64,000 nt of DNA from an uncultured Spirochaetaceae bacterium (GTDB taxonomy: Bacteria > Spirochaetota > Spirochaetia > Sphaerochaetales > Sphaerochaetaceae): contig CALXQU010000008.1 of NCBI GenBank assembly GCA_944390725.1, positions 1 through 64,000 on the forward strand, in the 5' to 3' direction. A program made the translations under genes and the position numbers. This document shows, piece by piece, positions 16,856-26,114 of the stretch; the first letter of the stretch is position 1; each line of letters starts with the position of its first letter. The notes under the pieces are model-generated. The model was not told where the DNA came from and made no database searches. It saw only the letters and a list, made by a program, of their open reading frames with translations.

Positions 16856-18346
16856 TCAGACCGCTTCCTTGCCAGAAGCAAGCCTCATTATGTTTTCCTC
16901 AGTAAGGGAATCTCCGGAAAGAAAACCTGCAAGGCTTCCTTCACAGATGACCGCAACCCTGTCGCTTACACCGATGACTTCGGGAAGCTCTGATGAAACC
17001 ATGATTATCCCGACCCCTCTATCCGCGAGCTTCCTGAGAAGCCTGTGGATTTCCACCTTGGATCCGACATCTATTCCCCGTGTCGGCTCATCAAGGATCA
17101 GCACTTTCGGTTCTGGGGCAAGCCACTTCGCAATAAGGCATTTCTGCTGATTGCCTCCGGAAAGGCTGCTTATGGGATCCTCCAGGGTTCCGATCTTCAC
17201 ATTAAGTTCCTTCACGAATCTGGCAGCAAAGCTTCCCGCCTTCTTCTTCAGAATCATGCCGTTGCCTGAGACAGCCTTCGTATCTGCAGCGATTATATTG
17301 TTCTCGATGCTCATTTCCACGAAAAGGCCAAGAAGCTTCCTGTCTTCCGGAAGGTAGCAGATGCCTTCATCAATCGTCTTCCGGTAATCATTCTTCCCCA
17401 GCTCCTTACCGAAAAGCCTCACGCTTCCCTCATCGCATGGGTCGATACCGCACAGCGAACGCATTATTTCGCTTCGTCCGGCGCCGACGAGCCCTGCAAT
17501 GCCAAGGATCTCCCCCTTCCTGAGATTGAAGGAGATATCATGGAAATAACCATTGCGGGAAAGATGCCCGACAGACAGTATCTCTTCCCCTACGCTCTCT
17601 GCCTTCGGAGGGTATATAGAGGAAATGCTTCGTCCTACCATCGCAGTTATGATGTCATCCGATGAAATATCAGCGACATCCTTGGTCCAAATATAATGCC
17701 CGTCCTTAAGGACCGTTGCCTTGTTGCAGACCTCGAAGATCTCGGAAAGGCGATGGCTTATATACAGGATACTCATGCCATGGCTTTTCAGTTCCCTGAT
17801 AATCCGCATCAGGTTCTCTGTTTCCTTTTCCGTCAGCGAAGATGTTGGCTCATCAAGAATCAGGATGCGGCAATCAAGGGATACGGCCCTTGCAATCTCG
17901 ACAATCTGCTGCTCAGAGATATTGATATTGCCCACAAGGTCATCAGGATCGAAATCGACATTGAATGAGGAAAGGACATTGAGGGCATCTTCCCTTAGCT
18001 TCTCCTTATCTATGATGCCGTTCTTCTTAGGCAGCCTGCCGATGAAGATATTCTCCGCGACAGATAGATGCTGGCAGAGGCTGAGCTCCTGATGCACGAA
18101 ACCGATGCCGGCCTCCTGCGCCTGCCGTGGATTATGGAACGCAACAGGAGCACCATCTATGAGGATCTCTCCTTCCGTCGCGCTGAACACGCCGCCGATT
18201 ATATTCATCAGCGTGGACTTGCCTGCGCCGTTTTCGCCGCAGAGCGCATGGGCATCGCCTCTGTCAAGCGAAAGGCTTACATCAGTAAGAGCAGCGAAAG
18301 CACCGAATTTCTTCGTGATATTCCTGACTTCAAGAACATGGGCCAT
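16856..18346 (-). CDS. sugar ABC transporter ATP-binding protein, RbsA type
   Basis: 496 aa with two fused nucleotide-binding domains. The first has Walker A GENGAGKST and Walker B RILILDEPTSSL. The second has the usual degenerate P-loop GLVGAGRSE, the signature LSGGNQQK and Walker B VLILDEPTRGI. This duplicated arrangement is the RbsA/XylG/LsrA class. The start at 18346 follows AAGGAG and trims a long spurious extension. Confidence 0.93.
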   Translation of the reverse strand: MAHVLEVRNITKKFGAFAALTDVSLSLDRGDAHALCGENGAGKSTLMNIIGGVFSATEGEILIDGAPVAFHNPRQAQEAGIGFVHQELSLCQHLSVAENIFIGRLPKKNGIIDKEKLREDALNVLSSFNVDFDPDDLVGNINISEQQIVEIARAVSLDCRILILDEPTSSLTEKETENLMRIIRELKSHGMSILYISHRLSEIFEVCNKATVLKDGHYIWTKDVADISSDDIITAMVGRSISSIYPPKAESVGEEILSVGHLSRNGYFHDISFNLRKGEILGIAGLVGAGRSEIMRSLCGIDPCDEGSVRLFGKELGKNDYRKTIDEGICYLPEDRKLLGLFVEMSIENNIIAADTKAVSGNGMILKKKAGSFAARFVKELNVKIGTLEDPISSLSGGNQQKCLIAKWLAPEPKVLILDEPTRGIDVGSKVEIHRLLRKLADRGVGIIMVSSELPEVIGVSDRVAVICEGSLAGFLSGDSLTEENIMRLASGKEAV

Positions 18347-18359
18347 CTTCCAGCTCCTT

Positions 18360-19750
18360 TCAGATCGATACGAAATCGAATCCAAGCTCATCCGCGAAAG
18401 TCCGGAGGGCAGAACCTGCGTCTCCATATACGATTGCAAGATGATGCGTTCCACCTGCCTGCGAGTATTCCTCCAGGAACCTGCATATATCGCAGCCAAG
18501 CGGTCTGAACCAGCCATGGATGCTCATCATGAGATTGTCAGGCTGGACCACATCCAGGATTTCTACAGGAACGGCAATCAGCGAATATCTTCCATTGCCG
18601 AATGGGGCGAGATCCGCCAAGAAAGCCTTCCCGGCTTTGAGCCTTCCATATGTCACAGCTGGATTCTCTGCCGATGTGAAACCGAACTCCTTTTCCACCA
18701 GAAGTGGCCTATCTGCCATAACCGATATATTCATCTCACCCATATGGCTGAGAAGGATGCTGTCCTCTGCCCAATCCGGACAGAACATCTCGCTGAACGT
18801 GGTATCAGGGAAGACAGGAAGCAATGAACCGACGAACGCAGCTGTCAGCACATCACCTTCACCTGCATAACCCACTCCTTTCGACATCAGGTCATTGATC
18901 TCATGGAAAGGAATCACCGGAAGACCATCCCTTCCTGCTCCCTGGAAATTGAATGTGAATGCGGTAAGCTTCTCCCTTTCTATCCACTTCCTGAGGACAA
19001 GCCCCATCCTTGAAGACCTTCCCAGAGAGGGCTTGTGCCTTCTATGCCTTGGACATTGCATCGCGAAGAATAGTATTCCCAGTCCTGGGCAATCTCTTTG
19101 TCCTCAATCCTGCCAAGCTCATCCTTCGAGGCTTCCTCGTCATAATCCAGGACTTCTATGCCGATACGGGACCGCAGCTCATCACGGGAAACAACAAAAT
19201 CACCCATTCCCTCAAATGGTCCGCCGATTGCCCCAACCCGCTGTTTCCTGAAGACGGAAGCCATCTGGATTCCATAGACCCTATTCACCACGCGGTCGAT
19301 TACATCAGAGCAGTCTGCATGGCCTGCTTCAACCGAGAACCTTACGCCATTGCGGATAAGCAGATTGCACATATCCTGTACCCCATGTATCCCATGGTTA
19401 TACATAATCTCGGAATCGCTCTGGGCTGGACCGAAATAGTACTTCTCCGTCGTATCAAGCACGATTATCGGCAGGCCGGAGGCTGCCAGTGGCTTTGCAG
19501 ATTCCAGGGACGGCGAGTAATCAAGATGAAGCGTGATAATCGCGATGGCTCCCTTCTCTTTGAATAAGGCAATCGCATCGCTGAATTCATGCTCAAGACG
19601 GCATATCGGTGCGCTGATTATATCAAGCTGGCTGGAAAGCTTGGATGCAATCGATTCTGAGAACGCCTCGATCCTGGGACGCATTTCAGGGTACTGCCTG
19701 TCATAAAGCTCAACATAAAGAGGCAGGAAACCAACCGCAGGTTTCTTCAT
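18360..19750 (-). pseudogene. L-fucose/L-arabinose isomerase-like gene split by a frameshift
   Basis: Two overlapping frames together give one protein of about 463 residues, the normal length for this family. Frame one (19750 to 18980) gives the N-terminal half with PLYVELYDRQYPEMRP and FEGMGDFVV. Frame two (open from 19061, ending 18360) gives the C-terminal half with LTAFTFNFQG, MSKGVGYAGEGDVLTAA and AGGTHHLAIVYG. The glutamate and histidine positions expected for metal binding are split between the halves. The switch is in 18980-19061. It may be a true inactivation, a sequencing error or a split gene. Flanking genes overlap or abut, so the operon is otherwise intact. Confidence 0.75.
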
Positions 19751-20247
19751 TCCGTTTCTCCTTCTACCTGTACGAATACAGTTCTCTTTCTTGCCCGGAC
19801 CTGATCGAAATCAGCGAAATAGATCCTCCCGAATTCACCAAGCACAAGCTTTCCATCATCAATAGGGACAATCACGGATCTCCCGAGAAGGACAGACCTC
19901 AGATGGGCATCGGTATTGAGGCTCCACCATGGAAGCTCATCACGCTCCCTTCCAGCGATTTCGATATGCTTCGGACCAGGATGGAGATACTGTCCCTCCG
20001 TAAGGCAGCGCGGGACTATCTTCTCTAGCACATTGACAAGATCCTGCATTATGAGCTGAGTCCCATAATAATTGACATCATCCGACTGTTCCTGGATAAG
20101 GACGCTGCATGTCGTGTGCTGGGAATAGACAATGACATGTCCTTTCACGATCCCGCTTTCCCTGGCTATCTCTGCGACGCGGTCCGTTACATCATCGAAC
20201 GTAGGACGTGTATCCGACTGAATGCAGAATGTGCTGTTTACTATCAT
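19747..20247 (-). CDS. YjbQ family protein (UPF0047), copy B
   Basis: 166 aa, paralogous to 13628-14125. It has VYSQHTTCSVLIQE, LHPGPKHIE, and NTDAHLRSVLLGRS, then GKLVLGEFGRIYFADFD and the basic RARKRTVFVQV end. All presumed active-site residues of the family are present. It overlaps the isomerase-like gene by four bases and is overlapped in turn by the amidohydrolase stop, so it is translationally coupled on both sides. Two diverged copies in one operon suggest different substrates or a heteromer. Confidence 0.85.
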   Translation of the reverse strand: MIVNSTFCIQSDTRPTFDDVTDRVAEIARESGIVKGHVIVYSQHTTCSVLIQEQSDDVNYYGTQLIMQDLVNVLEKIVPRCLTEGQYLHPGPKHIEIAGRERDELPWWSLNTDAHLRSVLLGRSVIVPIDDGKLVLGEFGRIYFADFDQVRARKRTVFVQVEGETE

Positions 20248-21293
20248 TTCTCCTCCATTGCGGCAGGCATAAGCCTGCTTATAAGCTTCCTTGCATTTCC
20301 AGCGAAGAATGCCTTGCTGAAATCATTGCCAATCCCTAGTTCATCTATGGCATCCAGAATCGATCTGAGGCTTTCGTAGACAATCAGCGTATATCTGCTC
20401 TCTGCATTGATTCCTTCTGCATGCTTGTTCCATGAATATGGTTCGCTTGTAAGATTCTGATATGACTTTTCCGTCCAGACCCGCTTCCCATGCCATAGCA
20501 TTATCGGGCTGTCCGTACCGAACAGAAGCCGATCATGCGGAAGGGAATGGAATGCAAGGCGGAATACTTCCGGGTTTATTACTGCGGCAGCATCAAAATA
20601 GAAGCCTTTCACGCCTTCTCCCATCTGCTCTATGGCTTCCTGGAGATAGCATGGATTATACGAACGCCCGAAATGGGCTACGATAATCGTTATATCTGGG
20701 AATTCATCCCTTATCTCCAATAGCTCCCTTATATTCTCCGGATCGGCGATACGCCTTGCGCGAGGCAGATGTATCACGACGGCTTTGCGGGCTTCATTGA
20801 GTATCGAAAGCTGCCAGCGAGGCATAAAGCTGAATATGCTTATCTCGGCACCCTTTATTGATGAGACTCTGTCCGGATAAGGCTTGAAACCTATGAAATC
20901 AGGAAGCGACTGCCTGATATATTCCTCGCTCATCTCAGGGCTGACGCCCATGAATGGAGCGCACAATCCCCTATGCTTCAAGCCGGCAAGATACGAATTA
21001 TTCGCCGCCAGGTCCGCTTCCTTCACCGGCCATGGGAAACCTGCGATAGAATATGACGAACCTCCGAAAAGCTCCTTCCCATATTCGATTGCCTTCTCAT
21101 AGGGGAGTATGAGACCACACTCGAAGGCCCAATCGGAATGGAACCGTTCCTCTGTCATGAACGGGATATGCTCAGGAAGGTTGACATGGATATGCATATC
21201 GAAGATATCATCGGGCAGCCTTGCCGCGATATAATCCCTAAAGAATGCACGGTCCATATCCGTAAGCCTGAGTTCAGGGCATTCTGGCCTCAT
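20244..21293 (-). CDS. amidohydrolase-2 family metal-dependent hydrolase
   Basis: About 349 aa TIM-barrel hydrolase. Metal-ligand motifs are DMHIHV near the N terminus, VIHLPR and TIIVAHFG in the barrel, and the late Asp in LLFGTDSP. The ATG at 21293 has AAGGAGG six bases upstream; the earlier in-frame ATG would sit inside that SD. It overlaps the FGGY kinase stop by four bases. In a sugar operon it could be a lactonase or isomerase-like enzyme; this is inference. Confidence 0.8.
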   Translation of the reverse strand: MRPECPELRLTDMDRAFFRDYIAARLPDDIFDMHIHVNLPEHIPFMTEERFHSDWAFECGLILPYEKAIEYGKELFGGSSYSIAGFPWPVKEADLAANNSYLAGLKHRGLCAPFMGVSPEMSEEYIRQSLPDFIGFKPYPDRVSSIKGAEISIFSFMPRWQLSILNEARKAVVIHLPRARRIADPENIRELLEIRDEFPDITIIVAHFGRSYNPCYLQEAIEQMGEGVKGFYFDAAAVINPEVFRLAFHSLPHDRLLFGTDSPIMLWHGKRVWTEKSYQNLTSEPYSWNKHAEGINAESRYTLIVYESLRSILDAIDELGIGNDFSKAFFAGNARKLISRLMPAAMEEK

Positions 21294-22777
21294 AGGCATC
21301 CTCCTTCATGATATGAACGGATTGCGGCGGCAGCTTTACCGTATTCCCTCCACAGCCGTTCGGATTCACAGGATGATATCGATGGCGATATGGTATGGCT
21401 CCCACCGTCGAACATCCTCTGGATGCTGACCATGTCATGCCCGTAAACGCCGGAACCATAGGCAGCCAAGACTGCAGCACCTATGCAGGCCGCATTGGCA
21501 CTCCCATATACATCGACTTCTGCATTAAGGATATCGGAGACAATCCGGGTCCATATCGCGCTCTTGGAAGCCCCGCCGACCATCTTTATCCTTGATGGGC
21601 TGAATCCTGAATGCCTGAATGCCTCAACGATACTATGGATCTCGAATGCAACACCTTCCATGACAGCTCGTGCCATATGGTACCTATCATGCGATAGGTC
21701 AAGGCCAACAAAGCTTCCTCGGCTCCTGCTGGACCAATGGGGACATGTCGCCCCTGCAAGGTACGGGATGAAGAAAAGCCCAGACTCAGCAGCTTTCCTT
21801 TCAGCGGCATTCCTGTCTATCGATGCGAAATCCTCAGGCTTCCCATATGAAGATACATTCCTGAACCATTCGATGGAAATCCCGCCTGTCTCAAGAGACG
21901 CCATCGCGCCATACAGTCCCGGTATTACATGGACACACGGGGAAATATAGCTATCAGGATCGAACAGGAGATGGTCGCTTATCCCTAGCACTACCCATGA
22001 AGTGCCTGTGGAAAGCATGATATCCCCAGGAGAGGCTGCTCCAAGGCCAAGGGCTGCGGAATACTGATCATATCCTCCGCATACTACAATGGCATCAGGA
22101 AGGCCAAGATCAGCGCAAGCCTCCGCGCATAAGGTTCCGAGAGGTGTCCCTGCAGCAACAACATCCGGAAGCTGGGCCTCTTCGATTCCAAGGTCGCCGA
22201 ATATGCTATCAAGCCATGCAAGCGTCCTTATATCCTCAAGATTGGTAATACCGAGATTCGTATAATCAGTGACGGCCTTTCCCGTAAGCTTCAGCGTCAG
22301 CCAATCAAGAGGGGAAAGATACAGAGGATGCTGGCCATAGATATCAGGCTCATGCTTTTTAAGCCAAAGGATCTCGGCAAGGTTATACCCATCATTAAGC
22401 CTCCATCCTGTTCTCTCGTAGTAATAATCCTTCCCATGGCTCTCTGTAAGGAAGCGGGCTTCTTCACCAGCCCTCCTGTCAAGCCAGCTTATCGCCGGGC
22501 GCAAAGGCTTTCCGGATACATCACAGATAACAAGCGCACCGCCCTGTGCGGAAATGGAGATAAAGACCTTCTCGTTCCTGTCGATGCTTTCCGTGCATTT
22601 ATGCACTGTATCGCAGACAGCATCATACCAGTCTTCCGGATCCTGCTCGGTCCATCCTGGAACAGGGCATTCAACCCCATAGCCTGAATATGCTTCTCCA
22701 ATAAGCACCCCGGACGGTGAATAAAGCATCGCCTTGGTACCTGTCGTTCCGAGATCGATTCCGAGATAATACGCCAT
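21290..22777 (-). CDS. FGGY-family carbohydrate kinase (xylulokinase-like)
   Basis: 495 aa. The N terminus has the phosphate-1 motif YYLGIDLGTTGTKAML, the adenosine region has GGASKSAIWTRIVSDIL, and an internal TGTSWVVLG matches the family. Phosphorylates a ketose or polyol in the cytoplasm. First gene of the minus-strand operon, with AAGGAG before the ATG and three probable DeoR sites upstream. Paired with an RbsABC-type importer, it probably acts on the imported sugar. Confidence 0.9.
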   Translation of the reverse strand: MAYYLGIDLGTTGTKAMLYSPSGVLIGEAYSGYGVECPVPGWTEQDPEDWYDAVCDTVHKCTESIDRNEKVFISISAQGGALVICDVSGKPLRPAISWLDRRAGEEARFLTESHGKDYYYERTGWRLNDGYNLAEILWLKKHEPDIYGQHPLYLSPLDWLTLKLTGKAVTDYTNLGITNLEDIRTLAWLDSIFGDLGIEEAQLPDVVAAGTPLGTLCAEACADLGLPDAIVVCGGYDQYSAALGLGAASPGDIMLSTGTSWVVLGISDHLLFDPDSYISPCVHVIPGLYGAMASLETGGISIEWFRNVSSYGKPEDFASIDRNAAERKAAESGLFFIPYLAGATCPHWSSRSRGSFVGLDLSHDRYHMARAVMEGVAFEIHSIVEAFRHSGFSPSRIKMVGGASKSAIWTRIVSDILNAEVDVYGSANAACIGAAVLAAYGSGVYGHDMVSIQRMFDGGSHTISPSISSCESERLWREYGKAAAAIRSYHEGGCL

Positions 22778-22810
22778 CCGCGTCTCCTTTTATTCAATCG
22801 TAGCAGACAA

Positions 22811-22889
22811 TTTGAATATATCAATCATTATTTTGAATAATTTAATCATTTTTATCATTGTCACCAATCGTTTTTGATTGATTCAATCA
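22811..22889. promoter_or_regulatory. probable DeoR operator cluster in the divergent promoter
   Basis: Two 19-bp direct repeats (tttgaatatatcaatcatt at 22811-22829 and tttgaataatttaatcatt at 22832-22850, 16 of 19 identical) are spaced exactly 21 bp, two helical turns. At 22875-22889 is a perfect inverted repeat, TGATTGA-T-TCAATCA. All share the ATGATT/AATCAT half-site. They lie between the FGGY kinase start and the DeoR gene and would suit control of both. Confidence 0.7.
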
Positions 22890-22970
22890 TATTTGTGTTA
22901 ATAAGGTTTGCAAATCAGACATTTGTAATATATGATGATTGGATATCAATACTTCATATTGCGAGAGCTG

Positions 22971-23753
22971 ATGATGGGGAAGAAAGCTGACAGATTGAAT
23001 GAATTCTGCAACAGGCTGCGACTGGCACAGTATATGAGAATCGATGACATAACCGAAGCGTTCAATGTCTCTGAAGCCACAGCGAGGAGGATGTGCGCAG
23101 ACCTTGAGGAGACAGGATCCGCGATAAGGACATTCGGCGGCATCAAATTCATCTCGGACATCCAGAGTTCTTCTTATTCCTTCGATATGCTTTCCCTTGA
23201 ATCAGCAGAGGAGAAGAAACGCATCGGAGCCTATTCCGCAGCCCTTGTCGAGGATAATGACACCATTTTCCTCTCAGGAGGGACTACGGTATTCGCAATG
23301 GCTATCGAACTGGCCAATATCCTCAGGACCGGAAAGATCGAGAACCTGAACATAATGACGAATTCAATAGTCGCTGCGGAAATCCTCTCCCCTATAATCC
23401 CTGTCACGCTCACTGGCGGCGAATACCGGCCTGAGCGCAGGGATACAGCAGGCATAATCGGCGAGAAGACAGTGAACAATGCAAGATTCAGCAAATGCTT
23501 CATCGGAGTTGACGCTGTTGACCTCAAAGCCGGGCTGATGACATGGGACATAGAGACTGCAAGGCTTGATCAGGCAACCTTACGGCACTCCTCCCAAGCC
23601 TATCTGCTGCTGGATTCAAGCAAGTTCCAGAAGAAGACAGCCATAAACTATGAGGAGCTCTCGGCAGAATACACGATAATAACCGACAGCAGGATAGACC
23701 CGGAAATACTCTCTTATTCCAGGAATTCCGGAATAAAGCTGATTGTCGTCTGA
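22971..23753 (+). CDS. DeoR-family transcriptional regulator
   Basis: About 260 aa. An N-terminal winged HTH (MRIDDITEAFNVSEATARRM then LEETGSAIRTFGG) is followed by the DeoR sensor domain with LSGGTTVFAMA and CFIGVDAVDL. Effectors of this family are usually phosphorylated sugars made by the controlled pathway. Start chosen at the ATGATG pair after GAGAG. It is divergent from the nine-gene sugar operon and is its likely repressor. Confidence 0.88.
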   Translation: MMGKKADRLNEFCNRLRLAQYMRIDDITEAFNVSEATARRMCADLEETGSAIRTFGGIKFISDIQSSSYSFDMLSLESAEEKKRIGAYSAALVEDNDTIFLSGGTTVFAMAIELANILRTGKIENLNIMTNSIVAAEILSPIIPVTLTGGEYRPERRDTAGIIGEKTVNNARFSKCFIGVDAVDLKAGLMTWDIETARLDQATLRHSSQAYLLLDSSKFQKKTAINYEELSAEYTIITDSRIDPEILSYSRNSGIKLIVV

Positions 23754-23927
23754 CAAATCCAGAGTGTGCATGACTTCCCGCACAACTGGATTTCACATTG
23801 AGCCAGAATGGTTTAGATGATTCATAATCCCCGTGCGTTCCGCAGGACTGATGACCAGGCATTCAGCATGTCAGCTTTGCAGCAGAAGCGGATATCGGGC
23901 TCCCGCTGGCGAGAGCCCGTATGCCAT

Positions 23928-25130
23928 TCATTCAGAAAGACGCTTCTCCCCTCTCGCGACAATCTCGCCATCCTTCAGGACAAGCCTTGTATTGCGTATG
24001 TCGCTGATATCCGAAAGCGGATTGCCTTCCACGATCAGGAGGTCTGCATTCATGCCGGTCTTGACCTTGCCGATCTGCGGCTTCTCAAGAAGGCATGCAG
24101 CGTTTGAGGTAGCAGCCTTGAGGACTTCGAATGCATCCATCCCCTCCTCATTCATGATCTCAAGCTCACGGAGCATGCTGTAGCCAAGCGGGAACCAGTC
24201 CTGGCCGGAATCTGTGCCTGCCACGATCTTCACCCCTGCTTCAAGCGCATACTTGAATGACTGTGCATGCTGCTCCACCACAGCAAGCGATTTCCTGTAC
24301 ATGTAATCAGGGACAAGTCCCTTTTCTCCCCTTTCCACAAGACGTCTGTATACGCCAAGGGTCGGGGTGAGATAGCTTCCCTTCTCCGCAACAAATCTTG
24401 CGGTCTCTTTATCCATCAGGATCCCGTGCTCAACAGAATCAAGACCAGCAGCCACTGCCTCCCTGATAGCCTTGGAGATGGTGAGATGGGCAAAGCACTT
24501 CTTCCCTCTGGCATGGGCTTCATCGACACCGGCCTCGATCTCAGCCTGGCACATCTGCTGGTCCTCCATCCTTTCCGTGGAAGTACCGGCTCCGCCAGTA
24601 ATCATGAGCTTGATCCAATCAGCACCTGCCATGATTTCCTCACGCACGGCTTTCCTCACTTCCCAGGGACCATCAGCGACATGATTGCCGAAATTCCACC
24701 CATGGCCGCATGTTGTGCAGATTGCCCTGCCAGGCATGATCATATGAGGGCCCCTGAACATCTTGGTATCGAAGGCATCACGGAGAGCATATGTACCATG
24801 ATGTCCAGCAGTGTCGACACGGATTGTCGTAACGCCATTCTCTATGCAGTTCTGACCTTCGAAAATGCCTCTCATCGTCGAAGCGGCAATCGTCTTCGGC
24901 GTAACTCCGAATCGCTGCTCAGCCGTAATCAACCCGACGATATTGGCATGGCAGTCAATAAGGCCGGGAAGCATCGTCATCCCCTTGCAATCAATCCTCT
25001 CTGCATCCTTAGAAGCTGGTCCGGCATCGCCGATTGATATGATCTTGCCATTGTCGACAATAACCGATGTACTGGGAATAAGGTTCTTATTCTCACCATC
25101 AAACACATTAACGTTTTCAAAGATGTACAT
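23928..25130 (-). CDS. amidohydrolase, imidazolonepropionase/prolidase-like
   Basis: 400 aa composite-type amidohydrolase with an N-terminal beta sandwich, MLPGLIDCHA entering the barrel, the lysine-containing WIKLMITGGAG, CFAHLT, VEHGI, and the late Asp in IVAGTDSGQDW. The usual metal-binding HxH after LID is H-A-N in this protein: the second histidine is asparagine. Relatives in this branch cleave Xaa-Pro or related amides. It is the last gene of the dipeptide ABC operon, 22 bases after the URO-D-like gene, and AGGAGG precedes the ATG. Confidence 0.8.
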   Translation of the reverse strand: MYIFENVNVFDGENKNLIPSTSVIVDNGKIISIGDAGPASKDAERIDCKGMTMLPGLIDCHANIVGLITAEQRFGVTPKTIAASTMRGIFEGQNCIENGVTTIRVDTAGHHGTYALRDAFDTKMFRGPHMIMPGRAICTTCGHGWNFGNHVADGPWEVRKAVREEIMAGADWIKLMITGGAGTSTERMEDQQMCQAEIEAGVDEAHARGKKCFAHLTISKAIREAVAAGLDSVEHGILMDKETARFVAEKGSYLTPTLGVYRRLVERGEKGLVPDYMYRKSLAVVEQHAQSFKYALEAGVKIVAGTDSGQDWFPLGYSMLRELEIMNEEGMDAFEVLKAATSNAACLLEKPQIGKVKTGMNADLLIVEGNPLSDISDIRNTRLVLKDGEIVARGEKRLSE

Positions 25131-25152
25131 ACTTTTCCTCCTTATCTTTGAT

Positions 25153-26103
25153 TCAAAGACTGCAGCAATAGTCCGATATCATCCTTATACGTGACAGATT
25201 GAAATCAGTAGGCAGGGTACAATCCGCTCCGATGGCAATCCTCCCTTTGCCTATCCTTGAGACAACCCCATCTATATGCTTCAGGACATCATCATCAGAC
25301 CCATCGAAGATGAGTCCGCCCTTATTATCAAAACCTCCGAGGATGCACTTTCCCGGGAATATCCTCACCCCATCCTCGAGCGTATATGAACTGCTATGCT
25401 CCGCCCAGTTGACCATATGGCAGGGGTAATCAGCGAACATAGGGAGCCTCGGGTTATCCTTGCACACATGCAGAACGACAACGCCTTCCGATATGGCGGA
25501 TTGCAGGATTTCCTTCTCTACAGGCTTTACGTACTCTGTATAAAGCGCTTCGGTGAATCTCTCCTCTTCAGCCCCTAATGCTGCATAGTAGAGGCCATCG
25601 GCTCCTGCCTTGATGCATTCACTGGAAAGCAACGCCAGGGTCCGGCCGATTTCCTTCAGCCCCTGGCTCACGGCAGCAGGATTCTCCTTCAGATGCCTTG
25701 TTATCGTATTATTCAGATCAGGGAACCTTCCCATGCCATCCGTAGCATGGCAGGCAGAGACCAGGACACCATGTATTGTCGCAAGTATGAATGCATCCTT
25801 TCCGGCTTCTGCCCTGAATCTGGCAATCTCATCAAGGAACTCATCATAATATGCCGGGCACCTATCATCGCTCCGCACATCCTGCCAATCCTCAGGCCTT
25901 GAAATAGCGCAGTTCAGCTGCAGCGGATGCTCATTCATCATCTTATACAGCGGGACATGCGTATCCTTATAATACTCCAGATGGGCATTTACGGATGCCG
26001 TACCACGTTCACAGCCCTTCGGGAAGTGCGTCCAGAATCCACAGGGGATACCACTTCCGCTCTTCCCGCTGACGATGTAGTCATAAATCTCCTTTTTATT
26101 CAC
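25153..26103 (-). CDS. uroporphyrinogen decarboxylase-like (URO-D/MtaA) protein
   Basis: About 316 aa of the URO-D fold: KKEIYDYIVSGKSG at the start, CHATDGMGRF, a GADGLYYAA strand, VVVLHVCKDN, and a late GADCTLP. Single URO-D-like genes in transport operons of anaerobes more often encode corrinoid-dependent methyltransferase relatives than haem enzymes. The GTG start at 26103 is supported by AAGGAGG six bases upstream; a 34-codon extension is rejected. It sits between the DppF-like ATPase and an amidohydrolase. Confidence 0.75.
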   Translation of the reverse strand: MNKKEIYDYIVSGKSGSGIPCGFWTHFPKGCERGTASVNAHLEYYKDTHVPLYKMMNEHPLQLNCAISRPEDWQDVRSDDRCPAYYDEFLDEIARFRAEAGKDAFILATIHGVLVSACHATDGMGRFPDLNNTITRHLKENPAAVSQGLKEIGRTLALLSSECIKAGADGLYYAALGAEEERFTEALYTEYVKPVEKEILQSAISEGVVVLHVCKDNPRLPMFADYPCHMVNWAEHSSSYTLEDGVRIFPGKCILGGFDNKGGLIFDGSDDDVLKHIDGVVSRIGKGRIAIGADCTLPTDFNLSRIRMISDYCCSL

Positions 26104-26114
26104 ATCTATCCTCC

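Noticed and set aside
18980..19061. Programmed frameshift
   Set aside because: No obvious slippery heptamer with downstream structure was found; a plain indel is simpler.
23896..23919. Terminator between the DeoR gene and the amidohydrolase
   Set aside because: A 7-bp cgggctc/gagcccg stem exists but has no T-run on either strand.
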